Shown here piece by piece: positions 9,256 through 21,126 of a stretch of DNA of 64,000 bases. Every line of letters starts with the position of its first letter. The stretch's first letter is position 1. Source of the DNA: Ischnura elegans (taxonomy: Eukaryota; Arthropoda; Insecta; Odonata; Coenagrionidae); assembly GCF_921293095.1 (NCBI RefSeq), contig NC_060249.1, positions 74,907,907-74,971,906 on the forward strand. Direction: 5' to 3'. The position numbers were made by a program, and so were the translations under genes. Below the pieces are notes generated by a model. That model made no database searches, was not told the origin of the DNA, and saw nothing but the letters and a program-made list of their open reading frames with translations.

Positions 9256-9850
9256 CTGTTTGAAAATGAAAAAAATCAATAAGCTAGTGAAAAACATAAC
9301 AGAAAAAGAGAGTAAGAAAATGTACAACTCGAAGATGGAAGTAAATATGTAGGTACAAATATAACTCTGTTCTATATAATATAGATTCCACTTAAGTATA
9401 TATTTTTATTCATTGCTCTTAGAATCTACTATTTTCTATGATGTCAAAAGATATAATGATGCTTGGAATATGGTAGATGGAAGATGAAAAGAGACGTGCA
9501 ATTTCATGTTTAGAGGTAGACCATGTTATAATAGGCAACAATTGGCATTTGGATGTTACTTTAAAAGTTCAATCATATAAATACCTAACTTTAGCAAAAA
9601 TGTTGAAAGAACTTAATAGCTTTAAAAGTACTTATGATTCATTCTCTTTGCAGACATCAGGGCAAGGCTGCAGGAAGAGGGGTGATCGAGGGGATCAATA
9701 CGCTTTAGTAATTTTGGAAGGATACCTTTCGGATAGTATTTGGTGTGAACTCTCTCTTTGAACTCCCCCAAAATACATTTCCGCCTCTAAATCCCCCAAA
9801 AATCAGTTCTGGCTATAAAAAATCGAAATTGGAAGCTATGACATGGCAGA

Positions 9851-9950
9851 AGAGCTCCATAATAGCATTCGAGAGACTTGTGACTTCAACATTTTATTTA
9901 ACATAGAACGAACGGTTTCGGCTGTCAAGGCATTTTCAAGTGCAATTAAC
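9851..9950 (-). mobile_element. Penelope-like element terminal fragment
   Basis: The minus strand reads CACTTGAAAATGCCTTGAC, then AGCCGAAACCGTTCG, then GTTAAATAAAATGTTGAAG. The order (C)TGAARATG, GAAACG, TTAAATAAA is typical of Penelope-like element ends in arthropods. No ORF. Borders are approximate. Confidence 0.5.
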
Positions 9951-10496
9951 AAAGTCTCTTGATTGCTATTCTATGTATGGTATTGCTACAGTTCTATGAG
10001 GAATCCAGGTCATTCCATTAGGCCACTTATGGCGTGAAATGGCAAGCATTACTGGAACATTGGACATTACCACAAAATATAATGAGAGCTCATATACTCC
10101 CAAAAACCAACAAGGGTCACAACAACCAAGCAAAAGTTACTGTGCAATTTATCCTGCCTTGGTGGAAAGGGAAAATAATATTTGTCAGATATTGATACTT
10201 GTATACTTACAGCCTATCGGGCAAGGAGAAATACTCCTTTCCCCTTTTAGCTCTTATACACTCTCGTTGTTTGTCAAAACAGTCACAAGAGCAGGATCCA
10301 CTACTGCCACTTGGTGGGTATCTCACAGAATATAGACTGGGACATCGGCAACTGAAAAAAAATCATTCAAACATCTCAATCCGGTTACCTAGTCATTTAT
10401 TCACTAATTCCTATTCATTTAGACAATTGGCCATTAAAGATTTCCCGAAACAAATTTAGTAGGAAATGATAACTTTAACGATTACATAGTGTGATG

Positions 10497-10799
10497 CAGG
10501 GGCAGATTTTAGGATAAAATTTTTGGGGGGGAGGAATCATGACCTGAGTCCGAGGAGTATGGAATATCCCATGGGAAAGAGTAAAGTTATTCGGGGTAAA
10601 TTTTATGAGAATATCAATTTTTTACACATTTTGGAGCCTAAAATTTCATTTGCATTCCTAACAACAGATGTACCTAATTGAACAATTTCAGACATTTAAG
10701 GATACAAAAACAATTAAAATAATAAAACTTAAAACTTTAATGTAAAATTTGGGTGAGGGGGGCATGTCCCCTGTGACCCCCCCTTTACATTCGTCCCTG
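10497..10799. mobile_element. hAT-type MITE
   Basis: The 303-bp element begins CAGGGGCAGATTTTAGG, with a G-run near 10527, and ends ACATTCGTCCCTG, preceded by GGGGGG and CCCCCCC tracts. Flanks GTGTGATG (10489-10496) and GTGTGACA (10800-10807) agree at six of eight positions. Confidence 0.75.
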
Positions 10800-10870
10800 G
10801 TGTGACAAAGACGAAACCCAGGTTTCAAAAATTTATTGTCATCATCAGGCTCTGTCATGGTAGTGCAAAT
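10800..10870 (-). mobile_element. Penelope-type terminus with CTGATGA...GAAAC...GTC core
   Basis: The minus strand reads GAGCCTGATGATGACAATAA, then TTGAAACCTGGGTTTCGTC, then TTTGTCACA. Such CTGATGA/GAAAC arrangements occur in Penelope ends, some of which encode hammerhead ribozymes. Here helix II is not formed, so activity is unlikely. The hAT MITE inserted right beside it. Confidence 0.4.
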
Positions 10871-11356
10871 CTCTTGTCTACGATACATTTGCAGAATCTT
10901 GGAGAGTTTTGTGAAATAGAAACCTCTAAATAACACATGACAGAGTTTCTTTGAATTCTCAAAAATCAAAAAGAAGATAGCAAGGAAAGGGAAAGGCTGC
11001 AGGGAGCAGATTAGCAGCAAGTAACTTTAAGAAATTTCTGCCTTTGCCCATGAATTTCTACTCATTGTCATAATTTTTCCTCCCTTCCCTGTAAAGAACC
11101 TTGACCAGCAAAGTTTCACAATTTTAATACCTTGAAAAATAAATCAATTCACTTTATTATCATGCTCTATCAGACTTAGTAATGAAAATGTATTTCTGAA
11201 CTCTATCAAGAACTGTTTGTAACTGAGCTATCATGCACTGTTCATTGGTATATGTAGGTAACACATTGTTAACTATTTTGACATCTATCATGATTATCAA
11301 ACATTGCTCATCTTTAAGAATATTACAGTTCATATAAGAGATTTCTGGCTACATAC

Positions 11357-11601
11357 TTCCATGCAGGTGGTTGCTCAGGTGTCCTGTCAGGCCTGTAACT
11401 GGTGAGGGGGGTCCATCGCCGAGTGTTTTCTGATCGTAGCCCTCCGCTAGAATGCCTGAAGTGCCTCACCATCACATCAGTAGCTTTCCCAGTGTCCCTC
11501 GGCATCATTTCCTCCATTTTGTCCTGGCATTCACATTCAGTGTGGTTGTAGAAAACAAGTTTCTCCACCACACTTCTGTGGGAACTGCCTAGTGTTGTAG
11601 T
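11357..11601 (-). CDS. PVF-like (PDGF/VEGF-related) growth factor, penultimate exon
   Basis: A pyrimidine-rich acceptor ending ATTCCAG precedes base 11601 and a GTATGT donor follows base 11357, giving 81 codons plus two bases. The residues run TTTLGSSHRSVVEKLVFY and then NHTECECQDKM. The HTECEC motif, about 24 residues into the exon, matches the last two cysteines (CxC) that close the PDGF/VEGF cystine knot. The preceding VEKLVFYNHT fits its last beta strand. A charged linker with many Arg and Thr follows (RSENTRRWTPLTSYRP). The secreted ligand would act on PVR-type receptor tyrosine kinases. The exon encoding the CxGCC core and the signal peptide was not found upstream within the window and may lie beyond very long introns. 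Confidence 0.6.
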
Positions 11602-11829
11602 CTGGAATGGTATAAAAATGGCAATTAAGAAATAGAACATTTCAATGTGGTCATTTGGGAAAGAACTAAAATAAATCACAGCTCACCACCAAATGATAAT
11701 TGGGCATAAAAAAGTGAATTAATTGCAAGATAGAGAGGTATAAATCCAAGGGCCCACACCAATAATAAATATAATTATTGTAAAATTAATACACATATAA
11801 CTATACCCAGTTCATTAAGTGATAGGCAG
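11602..11829. other. Probable intron upstream of the PVF-like exon
   Basis: AT-rich, with a polypyrimidine tract feeding the acceptor at 11602-11603 on the minus strand. No other feature recognised. Confidence 0.4.
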
Positions 11830-12304
11830 CAGAGCCGGCCTTAGGGCGGGGCGCTCGGGGCGACTGCCCCGAGCCCCGCGCTTTGGGGGGCCCCGCGTTC
11901 GTGAAAAAAATTCAAATATACGATAGTTTGAAAACGCAATTTCAACTATTACTGTATTGTTAAGTCCGTGCTAGCCAAAAAATAATATTATGAAATAGGA
12001 ATAATAATGCAGTAATTTAAAGTAAAAAGTGCGCTTTTTATGTTTATTTTACGTTATAATTTTATGAATAAATATAATTATAAATTTAATTTGTATTATA
12101 CTATTTTGAACTCAAATGCGTGATGGTATCATAACGGCGTAATTACGAAATCTGAATTTGGGAGGGGAACACATACTTAGCCAGAGAGTGGTAGGGATTC
12201 AAAATGCTCGAGTTTGTAGATGGGGTATAGAGTTTAATATTTTAAGTGAAGGGCCCCGCACTGAAGGTTCGCCCCTAGCCCCACACCTGCTAGCGCCGTC
12301 ACTG
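11830..12304. mobile_element. hAT-type MITE, GC-rich ends, 8-bp TSD
   Basis: The 475-bp element begins CAGAGCCGGCCTTAGGGCGG and ends CTAGCGCCGTCACTG, between perfect ATAGGCAG duplications (11822-11829 and 12305-12312). The left end holds a GC-rich stem (GCGCTCGGGGCGACTGCCCC, then GAGCCCCGCGC) and a GGGGGGCCCC tract. The right end holds GGGCCCCGC. No ORF. Confidence 0.9.
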
Positions 12305-12312
12305 ATAGGCAG

Positions 12313-13914
12313 TACACACTATGGAAGATGGTCAATTTTTTTCATTTCCACACTTTTCACATAAAACGGAGTAGCACTATTTTTTCTGTTTTTAATTGCG
12401 TTAATGATTTAGGAAGTTTCTTTTTTTTACAAAAGCTAGACCTTAACCCTTTCAGTGCCAGCCTCCTTTTTGAAGTGCACTCTTAGAAAGTCAGGCTATG
12501 TAATTTTGCCAATTTGTAGGATTTTTCATAGAATTTTCTGAAATCCCAACATTATTGCATGGATCCTTTTTTCATTTACAGTTCAAATACTTACATTATT
12601 GATAAATAACTTCACCTGTCATAATCTGCTCAGTAAAACTCGTGAAAAATATTTGATTTATAATTAATTAATAACACATAGCCTATGGATTGTCCTGTGG
12701 GGTCTTTGCACTTACTCTTTGAGCTAATAGATCAGTCGGCTCGCTCCAAGTGAACCCCCCAAAATACATTCCTCCAGAACATGATAGGTGAGTGACTTAG
12801 CCATGAGTGCAATGATCATTATATTCCTCATATTTAAGCTTTTTATGAGTTACCAGGTGGATTTTTCTAAATTTTGTTCAACAATGCCAATTGGAACTTG
12901 TGTCAATGATTTTTTATTTTCACTCAATGTGAGCAAATATTTGGTTGTGACATGTGTAAATCCTTGTTGATTCTTCCAAATTTTTACAAATAAACTTTCA
13001 TTGCTAGAAGGAAAATTTGAAATGTGATTTGAAGCAAAAATTCAGAAATTGCACTTTTTAGGGACACCCTAATGGTTGCTGCATGCTTTGACACCTCATT
13101 GAACACTAAAAATATATTTAATAATGGGATTTCCTTATTTGAAATGAGTTAACCTAACTGTACATTAATCTAGGCCCCCACGTTTATCGATCTATCATTT
13201 TAAATCACTTCTAAGCACTGTTAGTACGTGCAAGAGATAAAGAGAGCCAATCTTAATGGGGTGAAATTGCATAACTTTTATTTGATGAATATTTCTGAAG
13301 AGCCTTGACCCGGTGCGTTCACTTCTCGTTGTTAAGGTTATACTCTGCAGTGAAGTAAACTAATTTCTGGTGTTGTTAACACCAATGAGAACCCAAGGGT
13401 TCTTTCAGGGTTCTTTCTTCAAGGGTTCTTTCAGGGCCACAATGCACCGGGACCAGGAACCGAGTCAGAGACTTATACGCCCGCGCTCCCGGGGAGGGGT
13501 TTGGAAAGGAAGGAAAAAGGCGCCGCCGCGATAGGAGCCCGATGACGACTCTGGGGTTTTCCTATAAATAAAAAAAATCCATCCATCAAATCGTAGGATG
13601 GTGTTGCTAACAGTCATCTCCTTTGGGGCGATTATAAGGGAGCATTAAGATACCTCTGCCTTATTGAGGGGGGGGGTTCTAGGGTCTATGTACGCCACAG
13701 CCTCAAATAGTCAGATATTTGCTCGATTACCTATCAGTTAACTTCAGAATCCGTTCGAATACGTAAAAATGATCTGAATATTTGATTACCTGCAATAAAG
13801 TACATTTTGCACCGAGCAATATCAAGGGTGATTAGGGGAAGGAGATTTTACGCTGAGGGGAAAGGGGTGCGTCTCTCATTCCTCTTCCCGTCTCCTGGAT
13901 GGATTAGCCCCTGC
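12313..13914. other. Non-coding stretch; CpG-rich patch with short direct repeats near 13.4-13.55 kb
   Basis: Mostly AT-rich. At 13392-13437 the unit AAGGGTTCTTTC or GGGTTCTTTC recurs three times. It is followed by a CpG-rich patch (GCCCGCGCTCCCGGGGAGG and GGCGCCGCCGCGAT) and then TATAAATAAAAAAAA. A nine-base G-run lies at 13668-13676. No gene recognised; a promoter is possible but unsupported. Confidence 0.35.
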
Positions 13915-14115
13915 GATGGACATGATCATTGGAAAGTGTAATATTTAAATCTTGCCGCGTGATCAGCGGTGAAATTTACATAAATTGCCAGGAGTAAAAT
14001 GACCTTAGACCAGGAATCGAACCATGGGTATGGACAGCGAATTGGTTTGCGCAGTGGCCCTGAAAGCCAAGGGTCTATGAATGATTGTTGTAACCAATAC
14101 CACTTATGACGTGAA
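13915..14115 (-). repeat. Probable tRNA-derived SINE
   Basis: The minus strand carries a consensus Pol III B box, GGTTCGATTCCTGG, at about 14033-14020. It is preceded by tRNA-like sequence around 14090-14045 and followed by AATTTCACCGCTGATCACGC. The latter block recurs, also on the minus strand, near 18010-17975 (TTTTTACCGCCGTTCACGCG), suggesting a shared SINE tail. Borders are approximate. Confidence 0.5.
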
Positions 14116-16660
14116 TTTTTCAATGAGATGACAGCGTCGGTACTCTTTGATCGCGTCAAATGGGACTTATGAATCGAATGTTTCATTCATTGAAAGGGCA
14201 ACCAGTTCCATTACTCCATCCCTCGGTTGACTGATGGAATGGCTGTGTGCCAAAGATAACGACATGTCCCGAGTCTCATGCCTTTCGCTTGGGTGACCAA
14301 CCAATTATCTGAGCTGCCCCGGGAGCATGTTTTCGTCGGTCCTCTTGAATTAAGGCGGGGTCGGATATGAATCACGAGTTAACGTGTGCCATTGGGGAAG
14401 CAGATGGGTCATTCGCTGGATATTGACCCAGGCCACCGAGGATAACCAAAACGATTGAGAAGACAGTCGCAAAAAGGGCGACTCCACAACCATCGTCCGA
14501 TTCTCAAATCATGCATCGTTGGTGGTCAATCCCGTATAGCCTCCCCCTCTGGACCGAAGCCCTCATTCAAAAATAAATTAGTTATAATGCGAAATATTTC
14601 CATGCATTTTAGTTTTTTGTATCCATCCTATATTTTATGTGGATTAAATTAATCTTCTGTACATGCAAGAAATAAAATCTTCACTGATTGATACTGAGGG
14701 GCTAGATTTACCATAATTCTAATTTTGAGGAGACATACTTACCTACATTGAACCAATTTTTTCCCGGATTTATATTATGCCTGATCGTAAGGATAAATGA
14801 TTAAGCTCTTCAGATATTGAAAATTAAGATTTTTTGTGGAAATCATTGATCCATAAAATTGTATAAAATATTTTATATTTCTTTGAACGATATTTCTCAT
14901 CAAAGAAATTCGCTAAGTTCGCTTTCATTTCCTGCTGTATAAAAATATAATACATTGTTTTTAGCACGAATTAAAGGCGTAAGTAGCGGATACGAATTAC
15001 ATAAATAGGTGTAATAAAAAAAAGACGTACCTACTTTTGCAAATGTTTTGGGCTAGTGACGGGCCCGTATTTTAGGCGTAGCACTATAGGAATTCCCAAA
15101 ATATAGTTATAAGTTTATTCACTGTATCGTTAAAAACAGTACTCATTTCACGCACGGTTTGTCAACATACGCTGATGGAGCCCGAAAATACTGGATTCAA
15201 CGCCGCGGAAATGTGCGAATCAACAGCACTACTCTTTGCCTTTGGGTCCTGTGGGAAGGAAGGAAGTCCCCCACCCCTAAACCCATTCCTTTGGATGAGG
15301 TATCACCAAATTCCCTTAATATGATTTTCGGATGCTATTCGGATTTATAAATTTGTCTCATATAGTATCGTCACTGCTTAGTAATTGATTATAGTATTTT
15401 ATGTTTCAGGAGAAGATCAACGATTTCTTGAATAGCATTTTATTTTTGAAAAATATCTTCGTCCGTAAGCAATCAAACATTTGTTCTTCGAGGGTGCCCG
15501 ATTTGATTTGGCATGGTAACTATGCATAACGCATATGAGTAGCATGAACACCATTTAGAATTAATTTTATTTTTGATTGACCCCATACTAGCCTCGATTG
15601 ACTTTATCCGATGTGGAAATTGGTGAACATAGTGTCAAACGACAAGATCAGGGGTTCAACGTGGACATTACGATGGGTAGCTTAAACAGATGTGCTAGTG
15701 GTTCATTTAATAACCATATAGTCAGCGCTTCGGTCCGAAGGTTAGTTTGGATCGATGAGGGCAGAGCACACCCCAAGATTGGCCACCGGGGTGCGATTTG
15801 TGGAGCCTACGGATATTTTTACTGGTGGCGACTAAAAGCTTCCATATAAACCAGAGGCTTTTTGATGAAAGACCATACGCTTTACGCGCCAGCATCACGC
15901 TCCTCCTCCAATAAATTGCGTTTTTAGAGTCTTATTGCAAGTTTCTATAGCTGCTAGAGAGCTGTTAGGGGAACTTCGCCGTTCCTTGTCCTCAATACGG
16001 AAAAGACGGAAAGGAGACAGGAATTTCGGAAAATGAAGGAATTTTAAAGGTGCGAGAAAATGAGTAGCGTTCTAAAACGAAGGATATTTGATTTTATTCG
16101 GAACGTCAGAGGTGATCCAAAAAAAGTTGATGCACGCTTGTTGATGAAGTTTTTTTTCCGTAATAATTAGTGAATTCAAGTTACCCATCAGCTATCATAG
16201 AGCACCACAATCGAAGATCCGTGTGCATGGGTTCTAGATAAATTCAGAGGAGTTGTCTACTTGTACTCTAGTGAGATGATATTTGACATTCAGACTGAAA
16301 AAAATAAACCCGTGTATGCATTTAGTTGAGCCATTGCATGTATCCAAAAATTGTTAAATGTAGTTACCCACTTGTTTCATTGCTAAAATATATCAAATTA
16401 AAAATAATCCTGGTCTAACTCATATTTAATTGTTTTGAAAAGGTAGTTGAGCAGAAATCAATGACGCATTTTCGAATGATTGCCTTGGAGTGGAATTAGT
16501 TGAAGTTTTAAAATAATAATGGCAGTTATGAAAAAAATTTGGATACGAATCCAAAGCCGTAATTTCTTGATTGCGGATTTTACTATGAGATAAATCATAA
16601 ACAATTCGCGATCTTTCATTCTTTCGAAAAAAAAATCGTATGTTTGTGATGGCAGAACCG
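14116..16660. other. Long stretch without recognised genes; CpG-enriched patches
   Basis: The patch at 14220-14560 is GC-richer than its surroundings. A second patch (15595-15850) contains GCGCTTCGGTCCGAAGGTTA and an open frame of 83 codons with no recognisable domain. The rest is AT-rich. No repeat family identified. Confidence 0.35.
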
Positions 16661-16664
16661 GTGG

Positions 16665-17060
16665 TCAACTTTCGATTTCACTGGAAAATGATGAACTCCG
16701 GCTTCTCCCGTAACGAACTTGTCGGCTGCTCTCGCGCCAAAGACGAACGAAGGAACGCAGATAGGTAGCTGAGGGACGGAACGGATTCGAAATCGCGTGC
16801 GCTTGGATGAGATGTGGGTTTGGGCGGGAGAGATTGCGTCCGACGGCCACCCACGGCGCTGGGGTGGAGGGTTGAAGGCGGGCAGCGCGTAATTGGATGG
16901 CGGAGCGGGAAGGAGGGGCTCCCCGCGGGCCTTAACCTCATTACGGCACCGGTGCCCTTCGGGAACATAAACACAGGGAAGGGAGGGGCGGACGCTGATT
17001 AAGGTGATGCGAGCAATAAGACTTTTCGGAAACGAGACGGAGAGTTTTTTTGCGCGCGAT
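16665..17060. promoter_or_regulatory. CpG island-like block
   Basis: About 400 bp with dense CpG (for example GCGTCCGACGGCCACCCACG, GGCGGAGCGGGAAGG, CCCCGCGGGCC, CACCGGTGCCC) in AT-rich surroundings. Open frames occur on both strands because stop codons are rare in GC-rich DNA; none shows a domain. It could be a promoter or enhancer; no TATA box or initiator was identified with confidence. Confidence 0.35.
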
Positions 17061-18660
17061 TTCGGTAGCGGAAAATTTACCGTGACTCATTCTGATCATA
17101 AATTAATAGAGACTGCAGTCAATTTTTTGCTGACGGAATCATGGCAGGAGGAGGAAAATGTTCTTCCATGACTGAATTTTTCATAATTTCATGTATTCGG
17201 TGCCCAGATTATTGCCTGGGTAGTAGATGCCTTTATTTGTTAATTAGTGCCTGGTGTGGGATCCTGGTTAGAAATCAGGTCAAGGAAAATTACGTATTTA
17301 CGCTGTTGTTTCCTATAAAATTATCATGAAGTACATCTTACTAAAAAATGATGTCAAATCCTCTCTAGGTGTGAGGTATTTCACTATCGTTTGGCTAAGC
17401 GCCAATGTAAACTAATGCTGATGGCCCGGTGCACGGGCAGTCAGTGAGACTAAGGCTAAGATATTTAAAGATATCTCACTAACTAAAGGAAAAGGTAACC
17501 TATAGTTAGACTATCTAAAGCTATATCGCAGCATGTTAAACCATAGAATCTAGTAAGGTCATTTTAGTAAGAATCAATGCTTTAATAATATGTTGATGTG
17601 CTTCTTATTTATTGACGGTAATGACATGCTCTCCGTGGTCTGGTTAGTGGCATTTGTGCGATACGTCCTCTGACGAAAAAAACACAAAACTATTTGGTGA
17701 TGTCTTATTTTAATCTCGAGTTGAAAAGTCGTGTCTTCACTTGGGTGACAATTACCACATTCCATTATTTTTTGTGATGTTCGATGTAAATATAGACTAA
17801 GTTATAATTTGCTTAAAGGAGCAATGGCGTAGCTCGCAAAATTGTCACATTTTATTGTAAGATGCAGGGAAGTTTTGAAAATGGCGCGCGCCATGAAGCC
17901 CGAAAATTCCAAAATGATAGCTATTGTTTTAAATAAGCAATACGTGACGAAATTAATAAAGGCCTATTGAGCGAGTGCTATTTCAATCCCGCCGCGTGAA
18001 CGGCGGTAAAAATTCTCACGAATTCTCATGGAAATTCTACAAATTCGCATTCTTATTCTCATGGCAATTTCACAAAGCGTGATTGATGATTCCTCTTAAC
18101 CTCGCCGCTACCTAGACCTGTGGTTGTTATTCCCGCCATTAGATTAATCTCTTCACGAAGCATATAAAGCACGAATTCCTAGTTAGTTTTCTTATCCCCT
18201 CTTCCTTAATCTTCTGCATGCGATTTGATGAGAGATTTGTGATTCCTTCTCAGTTATGCTTACAGCTCTCGTGCAAGTCGAAAACGAAAAGAAGACGGAT
18301 GGAGACTTCAATGAAGAATGCTCTGCTGTAGCTGCACATCAGCCACATGCTATGCAGTGTAACAGGTACTCTATATTTTCTCTTGCTCATGAAATATACA
18401 CATGCAGGGATCTCCATCCTGGTGGCATCCCTTCTCGTAGCACTTAGAAGATACAGCGTTCAGTCCTAGCGAAAGGTCGTTGTAGCGTTGCCTAGTATAA
18501 CATTGTGAGACTGAAAAAGGCGATTCTCCACAAACCGGATGTCGTGGGTGGAAGGAAAGCTCTGGTGGTTCCTTTAAGATTTAGATTATATGTACACCAA
18601 ATCAACTCAACCTATTAAGTATAATTAAACGTTTGAACTCTAATTGACATTCATCAAATA
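17061..18660. other. Non-coding stretch
   Basis: No gene recognised. The 17975-18010 segment matches the presumed SINE tail at about 13955-13990. A short plus-strand frame at 18256-18367 ends before a possible donor (AACAG/GTACTC) but has no recognisable domain. Confidence 0.35.
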
Positions 18661-18903
18661 CATGAGCGTACCCAGCGAGGGGCAGGAGGGGGCAGCTGCC
18701 CCCCTAGAAGCAAAAACGCAAATGTCTTTAAGGAAAATAATATTTTTTTCAAGCAAATAATTTTAAAAACTAATTAAGAACTGTTACAGTTTCCTTAAAA
18801 TGTTGATTTCATTCACCTTTTCCATTCTTAAATCTTACCCATAACTTGAACAACCATGGCTTGCCCCCCCCCACCCCCAGTTTTGATACTGGGTACGCCC
18901 TTG
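18661..18903. mobile_element. hAT-type MITE, degraded TSD
   Basis: The inverted ends are CATGAGCGTACCCAGCGAGG on the left and CTGGGTACGCCCTTG on the right. GGAGGGGGCAGCTGCCCCCC lies near the left end and CCCCCCCCCACCCCC near the right. About 243 bp, no ORF. Flanking 8-bp duplications are not clear. Confidence 0.7.
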
Positions 18904-20283
18904 CCTTGAAAATAGAGTAGAGATTTAATGTTCCCGAACTGTTCAATTCCCATGGCTCAACCACTCGCCGTCTTAAATGGCAGGATTGTAATGCAATTTT
19001 TATATTTATCCTTGTGCCCCGAGAGCGACTAGTAACTAAAATCATCAAGTACAGGCGAAGTATAAGTATTTTTTAAAAGACATTTACGGATATTTCTCAG
19101 AGTTTAATGAGGAACTTAAAGTTGGACGGATAAACACCTTGGTACTCCAAGCGCTCGAGTTCAGAAAAACGAAAGGCAATACTATCATCTTCACTTTTTC
19201 TCTTTTTTCCCAAATTCTCTTCAGAGTTGTCTGAAATAGAGGGCCATCTCCACCTGTCAAAACAGCGGACGAAAGTGAACGCGTGACTGTATTGACGAGA
19301 GACGGCTTGGTGGGAGTTCCTGGGTCATCATCGTCAGCGCTGTCGTTTTTTTTTTAATTCTTCTTTTACCTCGTGCGGCTATGTGGGCTTCTTTGACGCA
19401 GGGGGAAAGGGATTCACTTTCATCAACCCTTTTCACGCCTGACCCTCAAGTGGCTGCGTGACGATTGGAGGTGAGAAAACATCCCACGGAGTCATTATGT
19501 GGCGGAATCATATTCAACCATTCAGTGTGTTATTGTATGTATCCTGTCGTATACAGCCGCAGGGGTAGTTGTGTGGGAGGGAAGCATTTGGTCACGCGAG
19601 AAAAAACAAATGGTGTTTAAAAATCAGATACACTTTTTCAAGGGTTTCAGAATGTTTTATTTACTCATGTATTCGGACTCATACTTCATAGTACCTCTCG
19701 CATTTTAAAGTTTTTATTTGAAACTCTTTTAAAAGTCCGTTTGAACTGCGACGGAGCACCAACTGCTTCCTTGAAATATGCTTAACATGTGCTTAATCAT
19801 CCATATCCAAATGATTTAGCGGGTTACTACGTTGAACTTGAAGCCTGCTTTGAACTCATCAAATTTGCTTAGTTAATTAGAACTTCATCGCTTCAATCGG
19901 TGCCTCAACTGCTTTGATATCCATTGAAACTTACTTTTGGAACAGTTCGATATTTCTTTTAACCACAAATTTTAAAGGAATTTCATTTTAGATCTAATTA
20001 TAATTGCATTTCAATTTAAACCTGCCAGGTAATTTGAGTTTGAACATATTCATTCTGAAATGATCACTAAAGCAAAAAGTGTCACCCATATTTTAGAAAG
20101 AATCCAGTGCAACGCAGCTAGATAGCGTTCCAAGGTTTTCATAAATATTCTTTTGCTTTCATAAATGAATATTTTTATAAGCGTAGGACTAAAAATCATG
20201 GCAAGTTATTCCTACTGCAACTTCTAGGGAATTTTGTGGAACTCTATGGAAACTGTCAAAGAAATCTGCAGAGCTTCCACAGA
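18904..20283. other. Non-coding stretch
   Basis: AT-rich with some CpG-rich patches near 19230-19470. No gene, SINE or TIR element recognised. Confidence 0.35.
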
Positions 20284-20577
20284 CAGTGGCGCAACGAGAG
20301 GGGGTTTTGGGGGATAAACCCCCCTCCCCAGAGCTCAGAGAAACTTTTAAGTTTCATCCATTTTACTTAATTTGATGAATGTACTTATAGAAAAGTGTAA
20401 GGATTAGTAAAATATTCCTCAGAAAGCCATAAAACTCACAATTTTGAACCATTTATTTTAAAAAATTTCTGGGGGAGGGCCCCTGCACCTCCCGCTTATC
20501 CTGGCGTGTATACCACACAACCCAGGACTAGTTGCGCCTGAAACTCCCACTAGTCTTAATTCCTAGCTGCGCCCCTG
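20284..20577. mobile_element. hAT-type MITE (family 1), 8-bp TSD
   Basis: The 294-bp element begins CAGTGGCGCAACGAGAGGGG and ends AGCTGCGCCCCTG. Flanks TCCACAGA (20276-20283) and TCTACAGA (20578-20585) match at 7 of 8 positions. The interior closely matches the copy at 4205-4504 (CAGAGCTCAGAGAAA, GAAAGCCATAAAACTC). Confidence 0.9.
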
Positions 20578-21126
20578 TCTACAGAAACTATAAAATAACG
20601 TAGAAGTTCGTTAAAAAGTAAGCCAATATTTTTGAAGACTATGTAACTGCCTAGGGAATTCTCAATTTATCTTCATCACCCAGAAAAAAGCAAAACCACT
20701 ACACATATTTGGGATGAAAGTTGAAAGGAAGGATAAATAGAAAAAATGGATGATTCTCTGTTGAATTGGTAAAAATTATTCAAATTATAGCAATAAACTT
20801 AATTAATGCCACTGAAATAAAATTTGTTTCGACCAGGTTCCATGCATCGGAAGGTAGGTTTATAACATGTAACTATGGACGAACACTAAAATCCATGCCC
20901 TGCATGGGGACAACCTACCTAGGTGGCCTTCGGGTGGGCAGGCAATGGTTTTACCCCGCCGCCGCTAAGAAACATTTGAAGGCTTCCTCAAGAATTTTCG
21001 GACAGGGATTTGTGATTTGACCGTAATGACACGCTTTTTAAATCTGTGGATAGCTGTATGTAATTGATCAAGTTTACTGATTTTTCAGAAGAATGAGTTG
21101 AAAGACGAACGCATGAGGGAAATGTT
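20578..21126. other. Non-coding stretch
   Basis: No gene recognised. A CpG-rich patch at 20870-20975 includes CATGCCCTGCATGGGG, a near-palindrome. Otherwise AT-rich. Confidence 0.35.

Larger units (their letters stand above)
9256..11356 (-). other. Intron of the PVF-like gene, containing repeats
   Basis: This lies between a GTATGT donor and a CAG acceptor on the minus strand. It contains a Penelope-type terminus (9851-9950), a hAT MITE (10497-10799) and a second Penelope-type terminus (about 10800-10870). No other exon is recognised. Confidence 0.5.

Noticed and set aside
10688-11020. 110-codon minus-strand open frame as an extra PVF exon
   Set aside because: It spans the right end of a hAT MITE and a Penelope terminus; the two PVF-like exons already join in phase without it.
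16665-17002. Open frames on both strands in the CpG island
   Set aside because: Expected from scarcity of stop codons in GC-rich DNA; no domain in any frame.
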